This document shows positions 9,532 through 16,623 of a stretch of DNA of 64,000 nucleotides, one piece after another. The notes beneath the pieces are model-generated. The model had not been told where the DNA came from and ran no database searches. It was given only the letters and a program-made list of their open reading frames with translations. Each line of letters begins with the position of its first letter. Position 1 is the stretch's first letter. The position numbers and the translations under genes are program-made. Origin of the DNA: UBA5070 sp035604215 (lineage in GTDB: Bacteria; Fibrobacterota; Fibrobacteria; UBA5070); assembly GCA_035604215.1 (NCBI GenBank), contig DATNIW010000025.1, positions 1-64,000 of the forward strand, in the 5' to 3' direction.

Positions 9532-10502
9532 CAACTCCTGCCGATCCGCTCCCACCCCGCAGCGGGGATCTGGGCACCCAGGACCTGGATGACCTCCGCG
9601 GCGGTCGCCGCGGCGAGATGGGCCGAGCGCGCCAGATCCCAACCGCGATCCATGCCGGCGATCAGGCCTGCGGCCCACAGGTCGCCCGCTCCCGTGGTGT
9701 CGAGCACCTTGGGGACCTGGGTCACGGGGACCACGACCCGCCTCGAACCCTCGGCCAGCAGCGCGCCTCGGGCGCCCAGTTTCACCACGGCCAGGTCCAC
9801 ATGCTGCGAGATCCACTCCAGGCTGGGTTCGGGGTCGGTCTCCGTGAGCGCGCGGGATTCGTCCTCGTTGGCGAGAAGGCCGAAGATCCGCCGCTCCGCC
9901 AGGATCCGTCGGATGTGGTCGCGGAAGATGTTGACCACGTCGAAGGATCCGCAGTCCAGGATCACGGCGGTGCCGGCCGCGTTCGCCTTGGCCACCACGG
10001 CGTCGAAGAAGGCGGTGTTGAACAGGAGATAGCCTTCCAGGTACACCAGACCCACCCCGTCCAGGGACACCGCATCCAGGTCGGACACCGCGAACTCGGC
10101 GGAGGCGCCGAGAGAGGTGAACATCGTTCGCTGGGCATCGGGAGTGACCAGCGAAAGCGCGCAACCGGTGGGTCGGGTTCCCCGGACCAGCTCTGGCACC
10201 AATCCCGTGGATCGGAGGTCCGATTCCAGGCGATCTCCCCTGGCGTCGGGTCCCCGCTTGCCCAGGAAGCGCGCATTGGAACCAAGCCTCGCCAGCCCCA
10301 CCAGCGTGTTGCAGGCCGATCCGCCGGGAACCTCGGAGACCGGCGTCCGAAGCTTGGCTGCCAACTCGTCCTGGTCGGCGGCCTCGACGAGCGTCATACC
10401 CCCCCTGGGTCGGCCGGTGGCCTCCACGAAATCGTCGGAAACACGCGCCAGGGCATCCATCAGCGCCGCACCCACGCCCAGAATCTGATTGTATCGGCTC
10501 AC
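9531..10502 (-). CDS. PfkB/ribokinase-family sugar or nucleoside kinase
   Basis: This 323-aa carbohydrate kinase has the two PfkB signatures: GGSACNTLVGLARLG near residue 60 and DTTGAGDLWAAGL around 270, where the GAGD aspartate is the catalytic base. The overall pattern (GVGAALMDALARVSDDF start) resembles adenosine-kinase-like members, but the substrate cannot be fixed from sequence. The start is taken at GTG 10502, which overlaps the upstream stop as GTGA and gives the standard N-terminus. Confidence 0.85.
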   Translation of the reverse strand: MSRYNQILGVGAALMDALARVSDDFVEATGRPRGGMTLVEAADQDELAAKLRTPVSEVPGGSACNTLVGLARLGSNARFLGKRGPDARGDRLESDLRSTGLVPELVRGTRPTGCALSLVTPDAQRTMFTSLGASAEFAVSDLDAVSLDGVGLVYLEGYLLFNTAFFDAVVAKANAAGTAVILDCGSFDVVNIFRDHIRRILAERRIFGLLANEDESRALTETDPEPSLEWISQHVDLAVVKLGARGALLAEGSRRVVVPVTQVPKVLDTTGAGDLWAAGLIAGMDRGWDLARSAHLAAATAAEVIQVLGAQIPAAGWERIGRS

Positions 10503-11089
10503 GGAGCCGAAGGTAGCAATCCGGTCGGGTCCTTTTTCCGGGGAAAGAGGGAGGCCGACCTTCCCACCCAAAGCAGGATCCCCACGAGGGAGATGGATAC
10601 CGTCCAACGAATCCGGAACCGGAGCGGACCCGGTTGGAATTCGGGAATCCAGGAAAACCGCTCCGCACCCAACGCGGCCCCGACTCCGCCCAGGAACCCG
10701 GTCAATCCGCCCAGAAGCGCGGGGTCGATCCCTCCCAACCGGATGTCCAGTCTCCGCGTGAATTGGGACAGGAATCGTCCCATGGCCGCCAAAGCCCACC
10801 AGGCGAGCTGGAAGGGATCGGCGCGCCGCCCGGTGGCGGGAGCGTCCTTTCGCGGTTTTTCCGGGGATCGCGACGGAAACGCGCGCAGAAACCTGTCCAG
10901 AAGCCTGTTCACAAGTCGCCGGAGGAGCGCTGGAGGTCTTCGACGCCTCAGCGACATGCCCCAGATCCGGACCTCGAACAGGGGGGTGCGCTCCTCCCAA
11001 CCCACCTGCAATGTCGCTCGCAGGGGAACCACGAGGAGGGCCCCGAGGAAAAGGAGCAGACCCGCGAAGAGCCAAAGGACCGCGTGGAT
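10499..11089 (-). CDS. DUF2953-like membrane-anchored protein, start codon uncertain
   Basis: The frame encodes an N-terminal hydrophobic helix (LWLFAGLLLFLGALLV), a basic linker and a C-terminal half resembling DUF2953 (RLDIRLGGIDPALLGGL...PEFQPG). DUF2953 proteins have no known function. The first ATG/GTG/TTG in frame is GTG 11032, after the helix. The only start that keeps the helix near mlaC is a non-canonical ATC at 11089, one base after the mlaC stop and with GGGGA upstream; I annotate from there. Ends in a GTGA overlap with the kinase. Confidence 0.6.
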   Translation of the reverse strand: MHAVLWLFAGLLLFLGALLVVPLRATLQVGWEERTPLFEVRIWGMSLRRRRPPALLRRLVNRLLDRFLRAFPSRSPEKPRKDAPATGRRADPFQLAWWALAAMGRFLSQFTRRLDIRLGGIDPALLGGLTGFLGGVGAALGAERFSWIPEFQPGPLRFRIRWTVSISLVGILLWVGRSASLFPRKKDPTGLLPSAP

Positions 11090-11090
11090 C

Positions 11091-11669
11091 TCAGTCCCCG
11101 GCGGCCTTGGTCCGCAACCGGGAAAGCACTCCGGCGAACCCTTCCTTGGCGATGATGGTGGTGAACTGGTCCTTGTACGTGTGCAGCGTCGACACGTCGT
11201 CCAGGATCAGGTCCCAAGCCTGCCAATCGCCCTTCTGCTGGAAGAGCTTGTAGACCACCTTGGAGGACTTCCCGTTGCGGTACACCGTGGCCGTGACGGT
11301 GGTCCTGTCCCCTTCCCCCACCGAGGCCGCGTAGGAGGTGGAATCCGCCCGGTAGTTTTCCAGGCGCTTCATGGAGCTGGATTCGACCGCTTTCCTGAAC
11401 ACGACCAGGAAGCTGTCCTGGTCGGCCTTCTTCAGGGTCGCCCAAGTCTTGCCGAGGGACCGTTTCCCCAGTTCGGGGAAGGAGAACATCGCGTTGATCA
11501 TGTGCTTCAGCGTGTCCCGCTGGGCCGGGTTCGAGGGCTGGTAGCGCTTGAGCAGCGATTGCAGATCCTGGTCGTGGCGCCGGATGGCGTCCACGGGATC
11601 GGTGGCGGCCTGTACCAACATGGGAGCGCACACCAGCGCGGACAGCACCGTGAACGAGGACAATCTCAT
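11091..11669 (-). CDS. mlaC: MlaC/Ttg2D-type periplasmic phospholipid-binding protein
   Basis: MlaC shuttles phospholipid between the outer-membrane and inner-membrane Mla complexes to keep outer-membrane asymmetry. The 192-aa product has a signal peptide (MRLSSFTVLSALVCAPMLVQA) and the Tol_Tol_Ttg2 pattern: FSFPELGKRSLGKTWATL, the FRKAVESSSMKRLENY segment and GDWQAWDLILDDVS. ATG 11669 has AAAGG upstream and begins the signal peptide. MlaE and MlaF are in another operon at 36669-38322, and no MlaD is visible. Confidence 0.85.
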   Translation of the reverse strand: MRLSSFTVLSALVCAPMLVQAATDPVDAIRRHDQDLQSLLKRYQPSNPAQRDTLKHMINAMFSFPELGKRSLGKTWATLKKADQDSFLVVFRKAVESSSMKRLENYRADSTSYAASVGEGDRTTVTATVYRNGKSSKVVYKLFQQKGDWQAWDLILDDVSTLHTYKDQFTTIIAKEGFAGVLSRLRTKAAGD

Positions 11670-11712
11670 CGGGATGACCTTTCTTGATTTTGCTTCGGGC
11701 ATCGGAAAGTTA

Positions 11713-13098
11713 CTAGGGCTCCGACGTCCCGACGAGTCCCGGCCATTGGAGGATCAGTCCGCTCCCGAGCAGGACGTTCAATGCGGCCAAGTTCCGTTGG
11801 TACACCGCCTCCCAGTACTTTCCCTGGAAATCCAGCCAACTCTTGTAGGGTGCAACCAGGTCCTTGGACTTGCTCGGGTCGATGTCGGCCTGTTGCGCAA
11901 CCACGTGCAACCACGATTCCGCGGCGTCGCGGGCCTTCTGGGCGGACGCGATCCTGTCGCGCAACGTGCGGTAGCCCAGCCAACTGTCCTTCATCTGCGC
12001 TTCCAGGCCCTTGCGCGCGTAGGCCTGCTTGCGTCGCAACGTCTGCAATTCCAGCTCGGCGCTGTGGACGTTGCCCAACTGGTTCCAGAAGTTCAGGTGC
12101 CAGGTGAATCCCAAGCCGATCATCCCGGACACGTTGTTCAGGGGATCCGTGATGAGCACGTCGGGATTGGCTTGGTTGCGGTTTTCCACCCAGGATTTGG
12201 TGTACGAGAATTTCCCGAAGAGGTAGATGTCGGGCCCCAAATTGGCTCTTTCCACGTCCAGCAAAGCCTGCTTGGCGTCCAATCCCGCCTTGAGCTTGAC
12301 CAGGTCGGGATGGGCGAAATCCGTCGAGAGCGTGTCCAGGGGAGGGAGCTCGGGCAGCGGCTCCAGCAGGCTGTCCTGCAGGTGCAACGAGTCCGCGTTG
12401 GGCAGACCCAGCGCGAACGCGAGCCCTTCCCTGGCTCGGGCCCTGCCTAAAATGGCTTCCTGGAGATCCTTCTCCAGCTCGAAACGGCCCATTCGCAATT
12501 GGAAGAGATCCGTCTGGGAGACGTCGTCGTCGTCGTCGTCCAGTTTCTTCTGCATCGCACTGTCCAGGCTGTCCACGCGGACATCGGCACCTTGGAGGAT
12601 GCCCACCATGCGATTCGCGTACTGGAGTCCGAACAAATACTCCAACGCCGTCTTGACTTGCGTCTGCCGATTGGCGTCCAGGTCCGCCGAGGCCACCCGA
12701 ACCCCTGCCCGCGCCGCCCGCATTCCCGCGCGGAGCCTGCCAACGTTCAACGGCTGAGCCACGGTGATGTCCGTTCCGAAGGCTGGTCCCAGGGGCCACC
12801 AGGCGTATCGCGTGGTGTCGGTCTTGACGACGTTCCCGTGGATGGTCGTGTCGATGGTGTAGTCGTCGCGAAAACCCGGAGCCGGCCCGAATCCGACGGA
12901 CACGTTGAACTCGGGCAGGATCACCTTGCGGGGAAGAAGGTCCAGCTGCTGCTGGGCCTTGACCAGGTTCAGGGAATCTTCGGCCAGCTGCGGCTGGTGC
13001 TCCAGGGTCAGCCTCACGATATCGCTCATCCTCAACCCCTGGGCATTCGCTCCTAGAGCCGTCAACGCCATCCAGGCAGCCGGGAAAACCGTTCGCAT
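11713..13098 (-). CDS. TolC-family outer membrane efflux protein
   Basis: The 461-aa protein has a signal peptide (MRTVFPAAWMALTALGANA) and two outer-membrane-efflux repeats rich in long coiled helices (about 25-220 and 260-450), the architecture of TolC-like channel tunnels. Ala/Leu/Gln/Arg heptads (AARAGVRVASADLDANRQTQ) and the NFWNQLGNVHSAELELQTL helix are typical. A run of six GTC triplets on the plus strand (12523-12540) codes for an Asp-rich loop. No adaptor or pump genes adjoin it; it leads a leftward operon with mlaC. Confidence 0.85.
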   Translation of the reverse strand: MRTVFPAAWMALTALGANAQGLRMSDIVRLTLEHQPQLAEDSLNLVKAQQQLDLLPRKVILPEFNVSVGFGPAPGFRDDYTIDTTIHGNVVKTDTTRYAWWPLGPAFGTDITVAQPLNVGRLRAGMRAARAGVRVASADLDANRQTQVKTALEYLFGLQYANRMVGILQGADVRVDSLDSAMQKKLDDDDDDVSQTDLFQLRMGRFELEKDLQEAILGRARAREGLAFALGLPNADSLHLQDSLLEPLPELPPLDTLSTDFAHPDLVKLKAGLDAKQALLDVERANLGPDIYLFGKFSYTKSWVENRNQANPDVLITDPLNNVSGMIGLGFTWHLNFWNQLGNVHSAELELQTLRRKQAYARKGLEAQMKDSWLGYRTLRDRIASAQKARDAAESWLHVVAQQADIDPSKSKDLVAPYKSWLDFQGKYWEAVYQRNLAALNVLLGSGLILQWPGLVGTSEP

Positions 13099-13103
13099 GG
13101 GCC

Positions 13104-13111
13104 CAAAAGTA
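13104..13111 (-). promoter_or_regulatory. TAnnTTTG -7 box for the tolC-mlaC operon
   Basis: On the minus strand TACTTTTG matches TAnnTTTG exactly. A TTG lies 21 nt upstream, the expected -33 distance. The base after TACTTT is 7 nt from the ATG at 13098, so the transcript would begin at the start codon itself. Confidence 0.55.
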
Positions 13112-13166
13112 GGATCAAACCCACGAAGGTCCCAACGGGAATCGGTCCGGAGGTCGAGTCTGGTTC

Positions 13167-13174
13167 TACCTTGG
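13167..13174 (+). promoter_or_regulatory. TAnnTTnG -7 box ahead of the 13180 gene
   Basis: TACCTTGG lies so that exactly 7 nt separate TACCTT from the GTG at 13180. The alternative TTG start at 13171 falls inside this box, which favours GTG 13180 as the true start. Confidence 0.45.
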
Positions 13175-13179
13175 CGACC

Positions 13180-14058
13180 GTGTGGATCGTACCGCTCCTG
13201 GCCCTGTTCGGTTCCCCCGATACCGCGTCCTTCCAAAAACTGCCGGACCCCGCAGGCGCGGACACGTCGAGGTCCCTGGACGCTCCGAGAATCGCAGACT
13301 CGTCGCGACGAGCGCCGACCGCGCACAAGCCGGCACCTCCCGCTCCGCCCTACCACGCCCCACCTTGGTCTTGGGAGGCGGCTCCCCGGGTGGGCGCGCT
13401 GGCGGTTGATTTTCCCCAGCGGGAGAATTTCGTCGCGGACATCGGCGTGCTCACCGCCGGCACGGGCATGGTTTTGAGCCAACCGTTTCCGGGGTCGGAT
13501 CTGGCCTGGAGGCTGGGGATGGATCTGGCCGTGCGCCGCTTCGACCTGTTCCGACTTGTCGCCGGTTTGGATTGGTCGTCCTGGAGCGCGCAGGCGATCG
13601 CCAGCCAAGGTGATTCCCTGCAGCAGGCGCTGTCGGGCCGCGATTCCCTCTTCTACCGCTCGTATTCGTCGGACATCTGGACATCCGAGGTCGGATTCGA
13701 TCTGTTGATTCCCCGCAGGATCCTCAGCGTGGATGCGGCACGAGACGCGTTCCTGGGTTTCCGATACCGGGCCGGGGCCGGTCGTCTCGTCGGTCGGACC
13801 ACCGCCTGGGGTTGGAGTTCCGGGGAGTCGTTCCTGCTCGGCGCGGACGTCTATTCGTGGAATCGATGGGCCCTTTCCGGGATCCTGGGATGGAACTCCA
13901 TCTCCACCACTTCCGACAAGAGTTGGTCCCGATTGCTTTGGAACACGACCGATCCCGCCAAAGCCACATGGGATGCGGGCGGCTTGTCCCTGGAATTCCA
14001 ATTGCGCTGGGGCCCAGACCGGGACTCGCAGAGCGTTTCGGGGATTCAGAAGAAGTAA
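13180..14058 (+). CDS. Unrecognised exported envelope protein, 292 aa
   Basis: I do not recognise a family. The product has a short hydrophobic signal-like N-terminus (MWIVPLLALFGSPDTAS), a Pro/Ala-rich linker (about 30-65) and a C-terminal two-thirds of alternating hydrophobic strands rich in Trp, Gly and Ser (LAWRLGMDLAVRRF, RLVAGLDWSSWSAQ, WALSGILGWNSIS). That composition suggests a small outer-membrane beta-barrel. It stands alone on the plus strand between two leftward units and overlaps the vapC-like stop by 13 bp. Confidence 0.6.
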   Translation: MWIVPLLALFGSPDTASFQKLPDPAGADTSRSLDAPRIADSSRRAPTAHKPAPPAPPYHAPPWSWEAAPRVGALAVDFPQRENFVADIGVLTAGTGMVLSQPFPGSDLAWRLGMDLAVRRFDLFRLVAGLDWSSWSAQAIASQGDSLQQALSGRDSLFYRSYSSDIWTSEVGFDLLIPRRILSVDAARDAFLGFRYRAGAGRLVGRTTAWGWSSGESFLLGADVYSWNRWALSGILGWNSISTTSDKSWSRLLWNTTDPAKATWDAGGLSLEFQLRWGPDRDSQSVSGIQKK

Positions 14059-14438
14059 CGGATCCCAGGGAGACCCGCGAGGGAAGGATTCCAAGTGGCC
14101 AAGTCGGCATCGTGCTCGACGGCAGTGGCCGCGATCAGGCGATCCACCGAATCGAGAAGCGTCGAATTCCAGCGTGCGGATCGGGCGACGATCGAGGGGT
14201 TGAGCGGCAGCAAGACGGCCATGGATCGCTCCAGCGCCAGTTCCATCCAGACCTGGGGAGAACCCGGAAACCGCAACCGCCCCTCGTGCAGCTCCTGGGC
14301 GATCTCGACCAGGCTGGCTTGGCTCAGAGCCAGGCGACCGATGACCTGCGAGAGGAGGTAGGATCGCTCCGTTCCCACCCGTGGATCCTTGGCCATCCAA
14401 GCCACGAAGAGCGGGGTGTCCACCAAAACCAAACTCAC
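14046..14438 (-). CDS. VapC-like PIN-domain toxin
   Basis: The 130-aa protein has the PIN-domain layout: an early Asp in LVLVDTPLF (residue 7), Glu in SLVEIAQEL (about 45), and Asp in the LLDSVDRLIAATAVEHDADLAT segment (about 96-99). PIN toxins are Mg-dependent ribonucleases, often cutting tRNA. It begins 4 nt after the stop of the small antitoxin gene, as in VapBC operons. Confidence 0.8.
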   Translation of the reverse strand: MSLVLVDTPLFVAWMAKDPRVGTERSYLLSQVIGRLALSQASLVEIAQELHEGRLRFPGSPQVWMELALERSMAVLLPLNPSIVARSARWNSTLLDSVDRLIAATAVEHDADLATWNPSLAGLPGIRYFF

Positions 14439-14442
14439 CCCC

Positions 14443-14628
14443 TCACCGCCAGTCGGGGCGCATTTGCACCCCGTCCAAACCGGTCCGATCGGGCTCCTCT
14501 TCTTGCATGGGTAAGATTTTCGCGATGACTTTGCCTCTTTTAGTCAGTAGAATCTGACCATTTTCGTTATACAGTTCATCTAGCAGTGCTAGACATCTTG
14601 CTTTGAAGTCGGAGACAGCGATTTTCAT
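14443..14628 (-). CDS. Phd/VapB-type antitoxin
   Basis: The 61-aa protein opens with MKIAVSDFKARCLALLDEL and continues with ILLTKRGKVIAKILPM, the pattern of Phd/YefM-type antitoxins: an N-terminal DNA-binding dimer and a C-terminal toxin-binding tail. It should neutralise the downstream PIN toxin and autoregulate the pair. The gene is visibly more AT-rich than its neighbours, a sign of recent acquisition. A palindrome lies directly upstream. Confidence 0.8.
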   Translation of the reverse strand: MKIAVSDFKARCLALLDELYNENGQILLTKRGKVIAKILPMQEEEPDRTGLDGVQMRPDWR

Positions 14629-14635
14629 ATCATAA

Positions 14636-14655
14636 TAGTCATTTAATTATGACTA
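14636..14655. promoter_or_regulatory. Palindromic operator candidate for the toxin-antitoxin pair
   Basis: TAGTCAT-ttaatt-ATGACTA is a perfect 7-bp inverted repeat with a 6-nt AT-only centre, placed 7 bp upstream of the antitoxin start. A TTGACA on the minus strand (14658-14663) and TATTAT (14632-14637) flank it. The palindrome also covers the stop codon of the SprT-like gene. Confidence 0.6.
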
Positions 14656-15446
14656 GTTGTCAAGATGCGTCCCAAATGGCGAACCCGTCGGGCAAGGTGC
14701 TTCTTCTCCCACTCGCGCCACTCGACCCAACCCGGAAATTTGCGCTCCGCCAATCGAAACTCCTTGTGGTGGACAAGGCGCTTCCCGCCCCTTCCCGGCC
14801 GTGGTGGGTAGGCGATGTGGCACATTTCATGGAATAGCACTCCGGCGACGGAGACCTTGGGAACATCCAACCCATCGTAGGCTCGGGAAATGGTGATCAG
14901 ATGCCTGGGGCCATCGGCGGTTCGCAATTCCTGGTGCGTGGACAGCCCCCCGATCCTAGGAGACCACCGCACCACCGCCCCCAACAGACCCTGAAAATGA
15001 GCATTGTTCAATTCGGTGAACAGGTCCTGGAGGTCCACCGCCCGGCCCTGCGAACTCCCGGACGGAATCTTGTCCGGCAGGTGCGACCCCATCCAAGTGA
15101 AGATCCTCCGTTCGATCTCCTTCCGGCGCCTGCGCGAGCCCGGAAACGGGTGGAGCGACGACCGGATCCATTCCCGGAGATCTGTCTGGATTTCCGGGGG
15201 AGATCCACGGATCGATTCCGGTACCTGGCAAACCCAACCGCTCGGCTCCTTCGACAATCTCCATCCCTTCTTCCGACGGTTGGAATAAACCAGCGGCACC
15301 CCCGGGTCCCTGGCGGGGACCGGCGCAGGCACTTCCTTGCCCGACCCCGGACGCGCGGAAATGGATTCGCGACCGAACAGATCCAGGACCAGCTGGATGG
15401 TGGAGCGGATCAAAGGATCCGGCCCCCGGAACTTCGCGCCAGACAT
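14643..15446 (-). CDS. SprT-like zinc metallopeptidase domain protein
   Basis: The 267-aa protein has a C-terminal SprT-like domain with HEMCH (HExxH zinc site, about residue 205), preceded by FTELNNAHFQG and followed by a His-rich HHKEFRLAERKFPG stretch holding the third ligand. The N-terminal 120 residues are basic and unlike known domains. SprT/Spartan relatives act on DNA-protein crosslinks, but bacterial members are mostly uncharacterised. ATG 15446 is adopted; ATG 15485 in the same frame is possible. It overlaps rnhB by 37 bp. Confidence 0.7.
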   Translation of the reverse strand: MSGAKFRGPDPLIRSTIQLVLDLFGRESISARPGSGKEVPAPVPARDPGVPLVYSNRRKKGWRLSKEPSGWVCQVPESIRGSPPEIQTDLREWIRSSLHPFPGSRRRRKEIERRIFTWMGSHLPDKIPSGSSQGRAVDLQDLFTELNNAHFQGLLGAVVRWSPRIGGLSTHQELRTADGPRHLITISRAYDGLDVPKVSVAGVLFHEMCHIAYPPRPGRGGKRLVHHKEFRLAERKFPGWVEWREWEKKHLARRVRHLGRILTTSHN

Positions 15447-16057
15447 CTCCTCACCGGGGCGAAGCTGGTTCGGTGGAGCGCGCATGGCCCCAGCCGGTCC
15501 AAGGCCTCCAGGTGTCTGGGGGTGGGATAGCCCTTGTGGATGGAAAATCCGTAGCCGGGATGCAGTGGCTCCTGTTCCACCATCCACGAGTCGCGGGCGG
15601 TCTTCGCCAAGATGGACGCCGCGGCGATGGAAAGGATCTTCCCATCACCCTCCACCACCGCCATCTGGGGCAGGTCCAATCCGGGAATGCACCGATTGCC
15701 GTCGACGACGATGGCCGCGGGGGATTTTCCGAGTCCCTCCAAGGCGCGCCGCATGGCAAGAAACGTGGCCTGGAGGATGTTCAGCGAGTCGATCTCCTCG
15801 GCAGTCGCCCAACCCACCCCCCACGACAGCTCCGGATCGGAACGGATGATCGAGGCCAAACCCCGGCGCACGGTTTCGGAAAGTTTCTTCGAGTCGTCCA
15901 ATCCCCGCAGCACCCATCCGTCCGGTGCCACCACGGCGGCGGCCACCACGGGCCCGGCCAACGGGCCACGCCCAGCTTCATCGACCCCGGCAACGGGTCG
16001 CGCCAATCTCCCATCCGGGTCCGTCAAGACGGACCCGGACCGGCTTTTCGTGGTCAT
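15410..16057 (-). CDS. rnhB: Ribonuclease HII
   Basis: RNase HII cuts RNA in RNA-DNA hybrids and removes single ribonucleotides from DNA. The 215-aa protein shows the catalytic acidic residues in AGVDEAGRGPLAGPVV (Asp, Glu about 25-26), the GLDDSKKLS motif, and the later VDGN and ASILAKTARD segments. AGGAG precedes the ATG by a few bases. It shares its 3' end with the SprT-like gene. Confidence 0.95.
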   Translation of the reverse strand: MTTKSRSGSVLTDPDGRLARPVAGVDEAGRGPLAGPVVAAAVVAPDGWVLRGLDDSKKLSETVRRGLASIIRSDPELSWGVGWATAEEIDSLNILQATFLAMRRALEGLGKSPAAIVVDGNRCIPGLDLPQMAVVEGDGKILSIAAASILAKTARDSWMVEQEPLHPGYGFSIHKGYPTPRHLEALDRLGPCALHRTSFAPVRRCLARSSGGRIL

Positions 16058-16128
16058 CTTCGCTCCTGGCCGAACCCGTCCCCTACGTCCGGATTCGACA
16101 CCCGAAGTCTAAATCGACAATCGGCCCC

Positions 16129-16545
16129 TCAGGCCCTGGCCGCAGCGATCGCCCCTTGGACCATGGCCGCCACATCTTCGGGGGGGCGCCCCTGGATGTC
16201 CCTCCTGTGGATGATGTCGTGGAACTTCCCATCCACGAAAATACCGAAGGAAGGCGACGAGGGAGGTTCCCCGAGGAAATGCTCGCGAACCGCCTCGGTC
16301 GCCTCCACGTCGTTTCCGGCGAACACGGTGTACAGGTGGTCCGGCTTCGGCCCCAGATTCAAGGCCATGCCCACGCCGGGCCGCGCGGAGGCAGCGGAAC
16401 AGCCGCACACGGAATTCACCACCACCAGACTGACACCCTGGGCGGCAGGCAGTTCCTTCTCCACATCCTGGGCCGATTTCCACTCGCGAAAGCCCAGATC
16501 CACGAGTTCCTGGCGCATCGGCGCCACCAATTCTTCAGGGTACAT
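16129..16545 (-). CDS. BrxA/BrxB-family bacilliredoxin (DUF1094, YphP/YqiW)
   Basis: The 138-aa protein starts MYPEELVAPMRQEL and carries the CGC redox motif in VNSVCGCSAASARPG (Cys47 and Cys49), the hallmark of bacilliredoxins that remove bacillithiol from protein cysteines. The remaining thioredoxin-like pattern (HLYTVFAGNDVEAT, PSFGIFVDGKFHDIIHR) also fits. AAAGGAGG gives a strong ribosome site. A second bacilliredoxin homologue lies at 44002-44355. Divergent from dnaG. Confidence 0.88.
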   Translation of the reverse strand: MYPEELVAPMRQELVDLGFREWKSAQDVEKELPAAQGVSLVVVNSVCGCSAASARPGVGMALNLGPKPDHLYTVFAGNDVEATEAVREHFLGEPPSSPSFGIFVDGKFHDIIHRRDIQGRPPEDVAAMVQGAIAAARA

Positions 16546-16610
16546 GCATTCCTCCTTTGAAAGTCGTTCTCAAAATACTCGATCCACGAGGCACGCGACC
16601 AGAAGCGGCC

Positions 16611-16618
16611 TATCTTTG
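16611..16618 (+). promoter_or_regulatory. TAnnTTTG -7 box for dnaG-rpoD-rel
   Basis: TATCTTTG is an exact match to the Bacteroidetes-type -7 box. Exactly 7 nt separate TATCTT from the dnaG ATG and no Shine-Dalgarno is present, which predicts a leaderless mRNA. Confidence 0.5.
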
Positions 16619-16623
16619 CCTCC

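Noticed and set aside
12523..12540. GTC triplet repeat as a microsatellite or phase-variation tract
   Set aside because: Six triplets in frame code for an Asp-rich loop of the TolC-like protein; length changes would not shift the frame.
13171..13179. TTG 13171 as start of the envelope protein gene
   Set aside because: It lies inside the TACCTTGG box; GTG 13180 gives the fixed 7-nt spacing and a better signal peptide.
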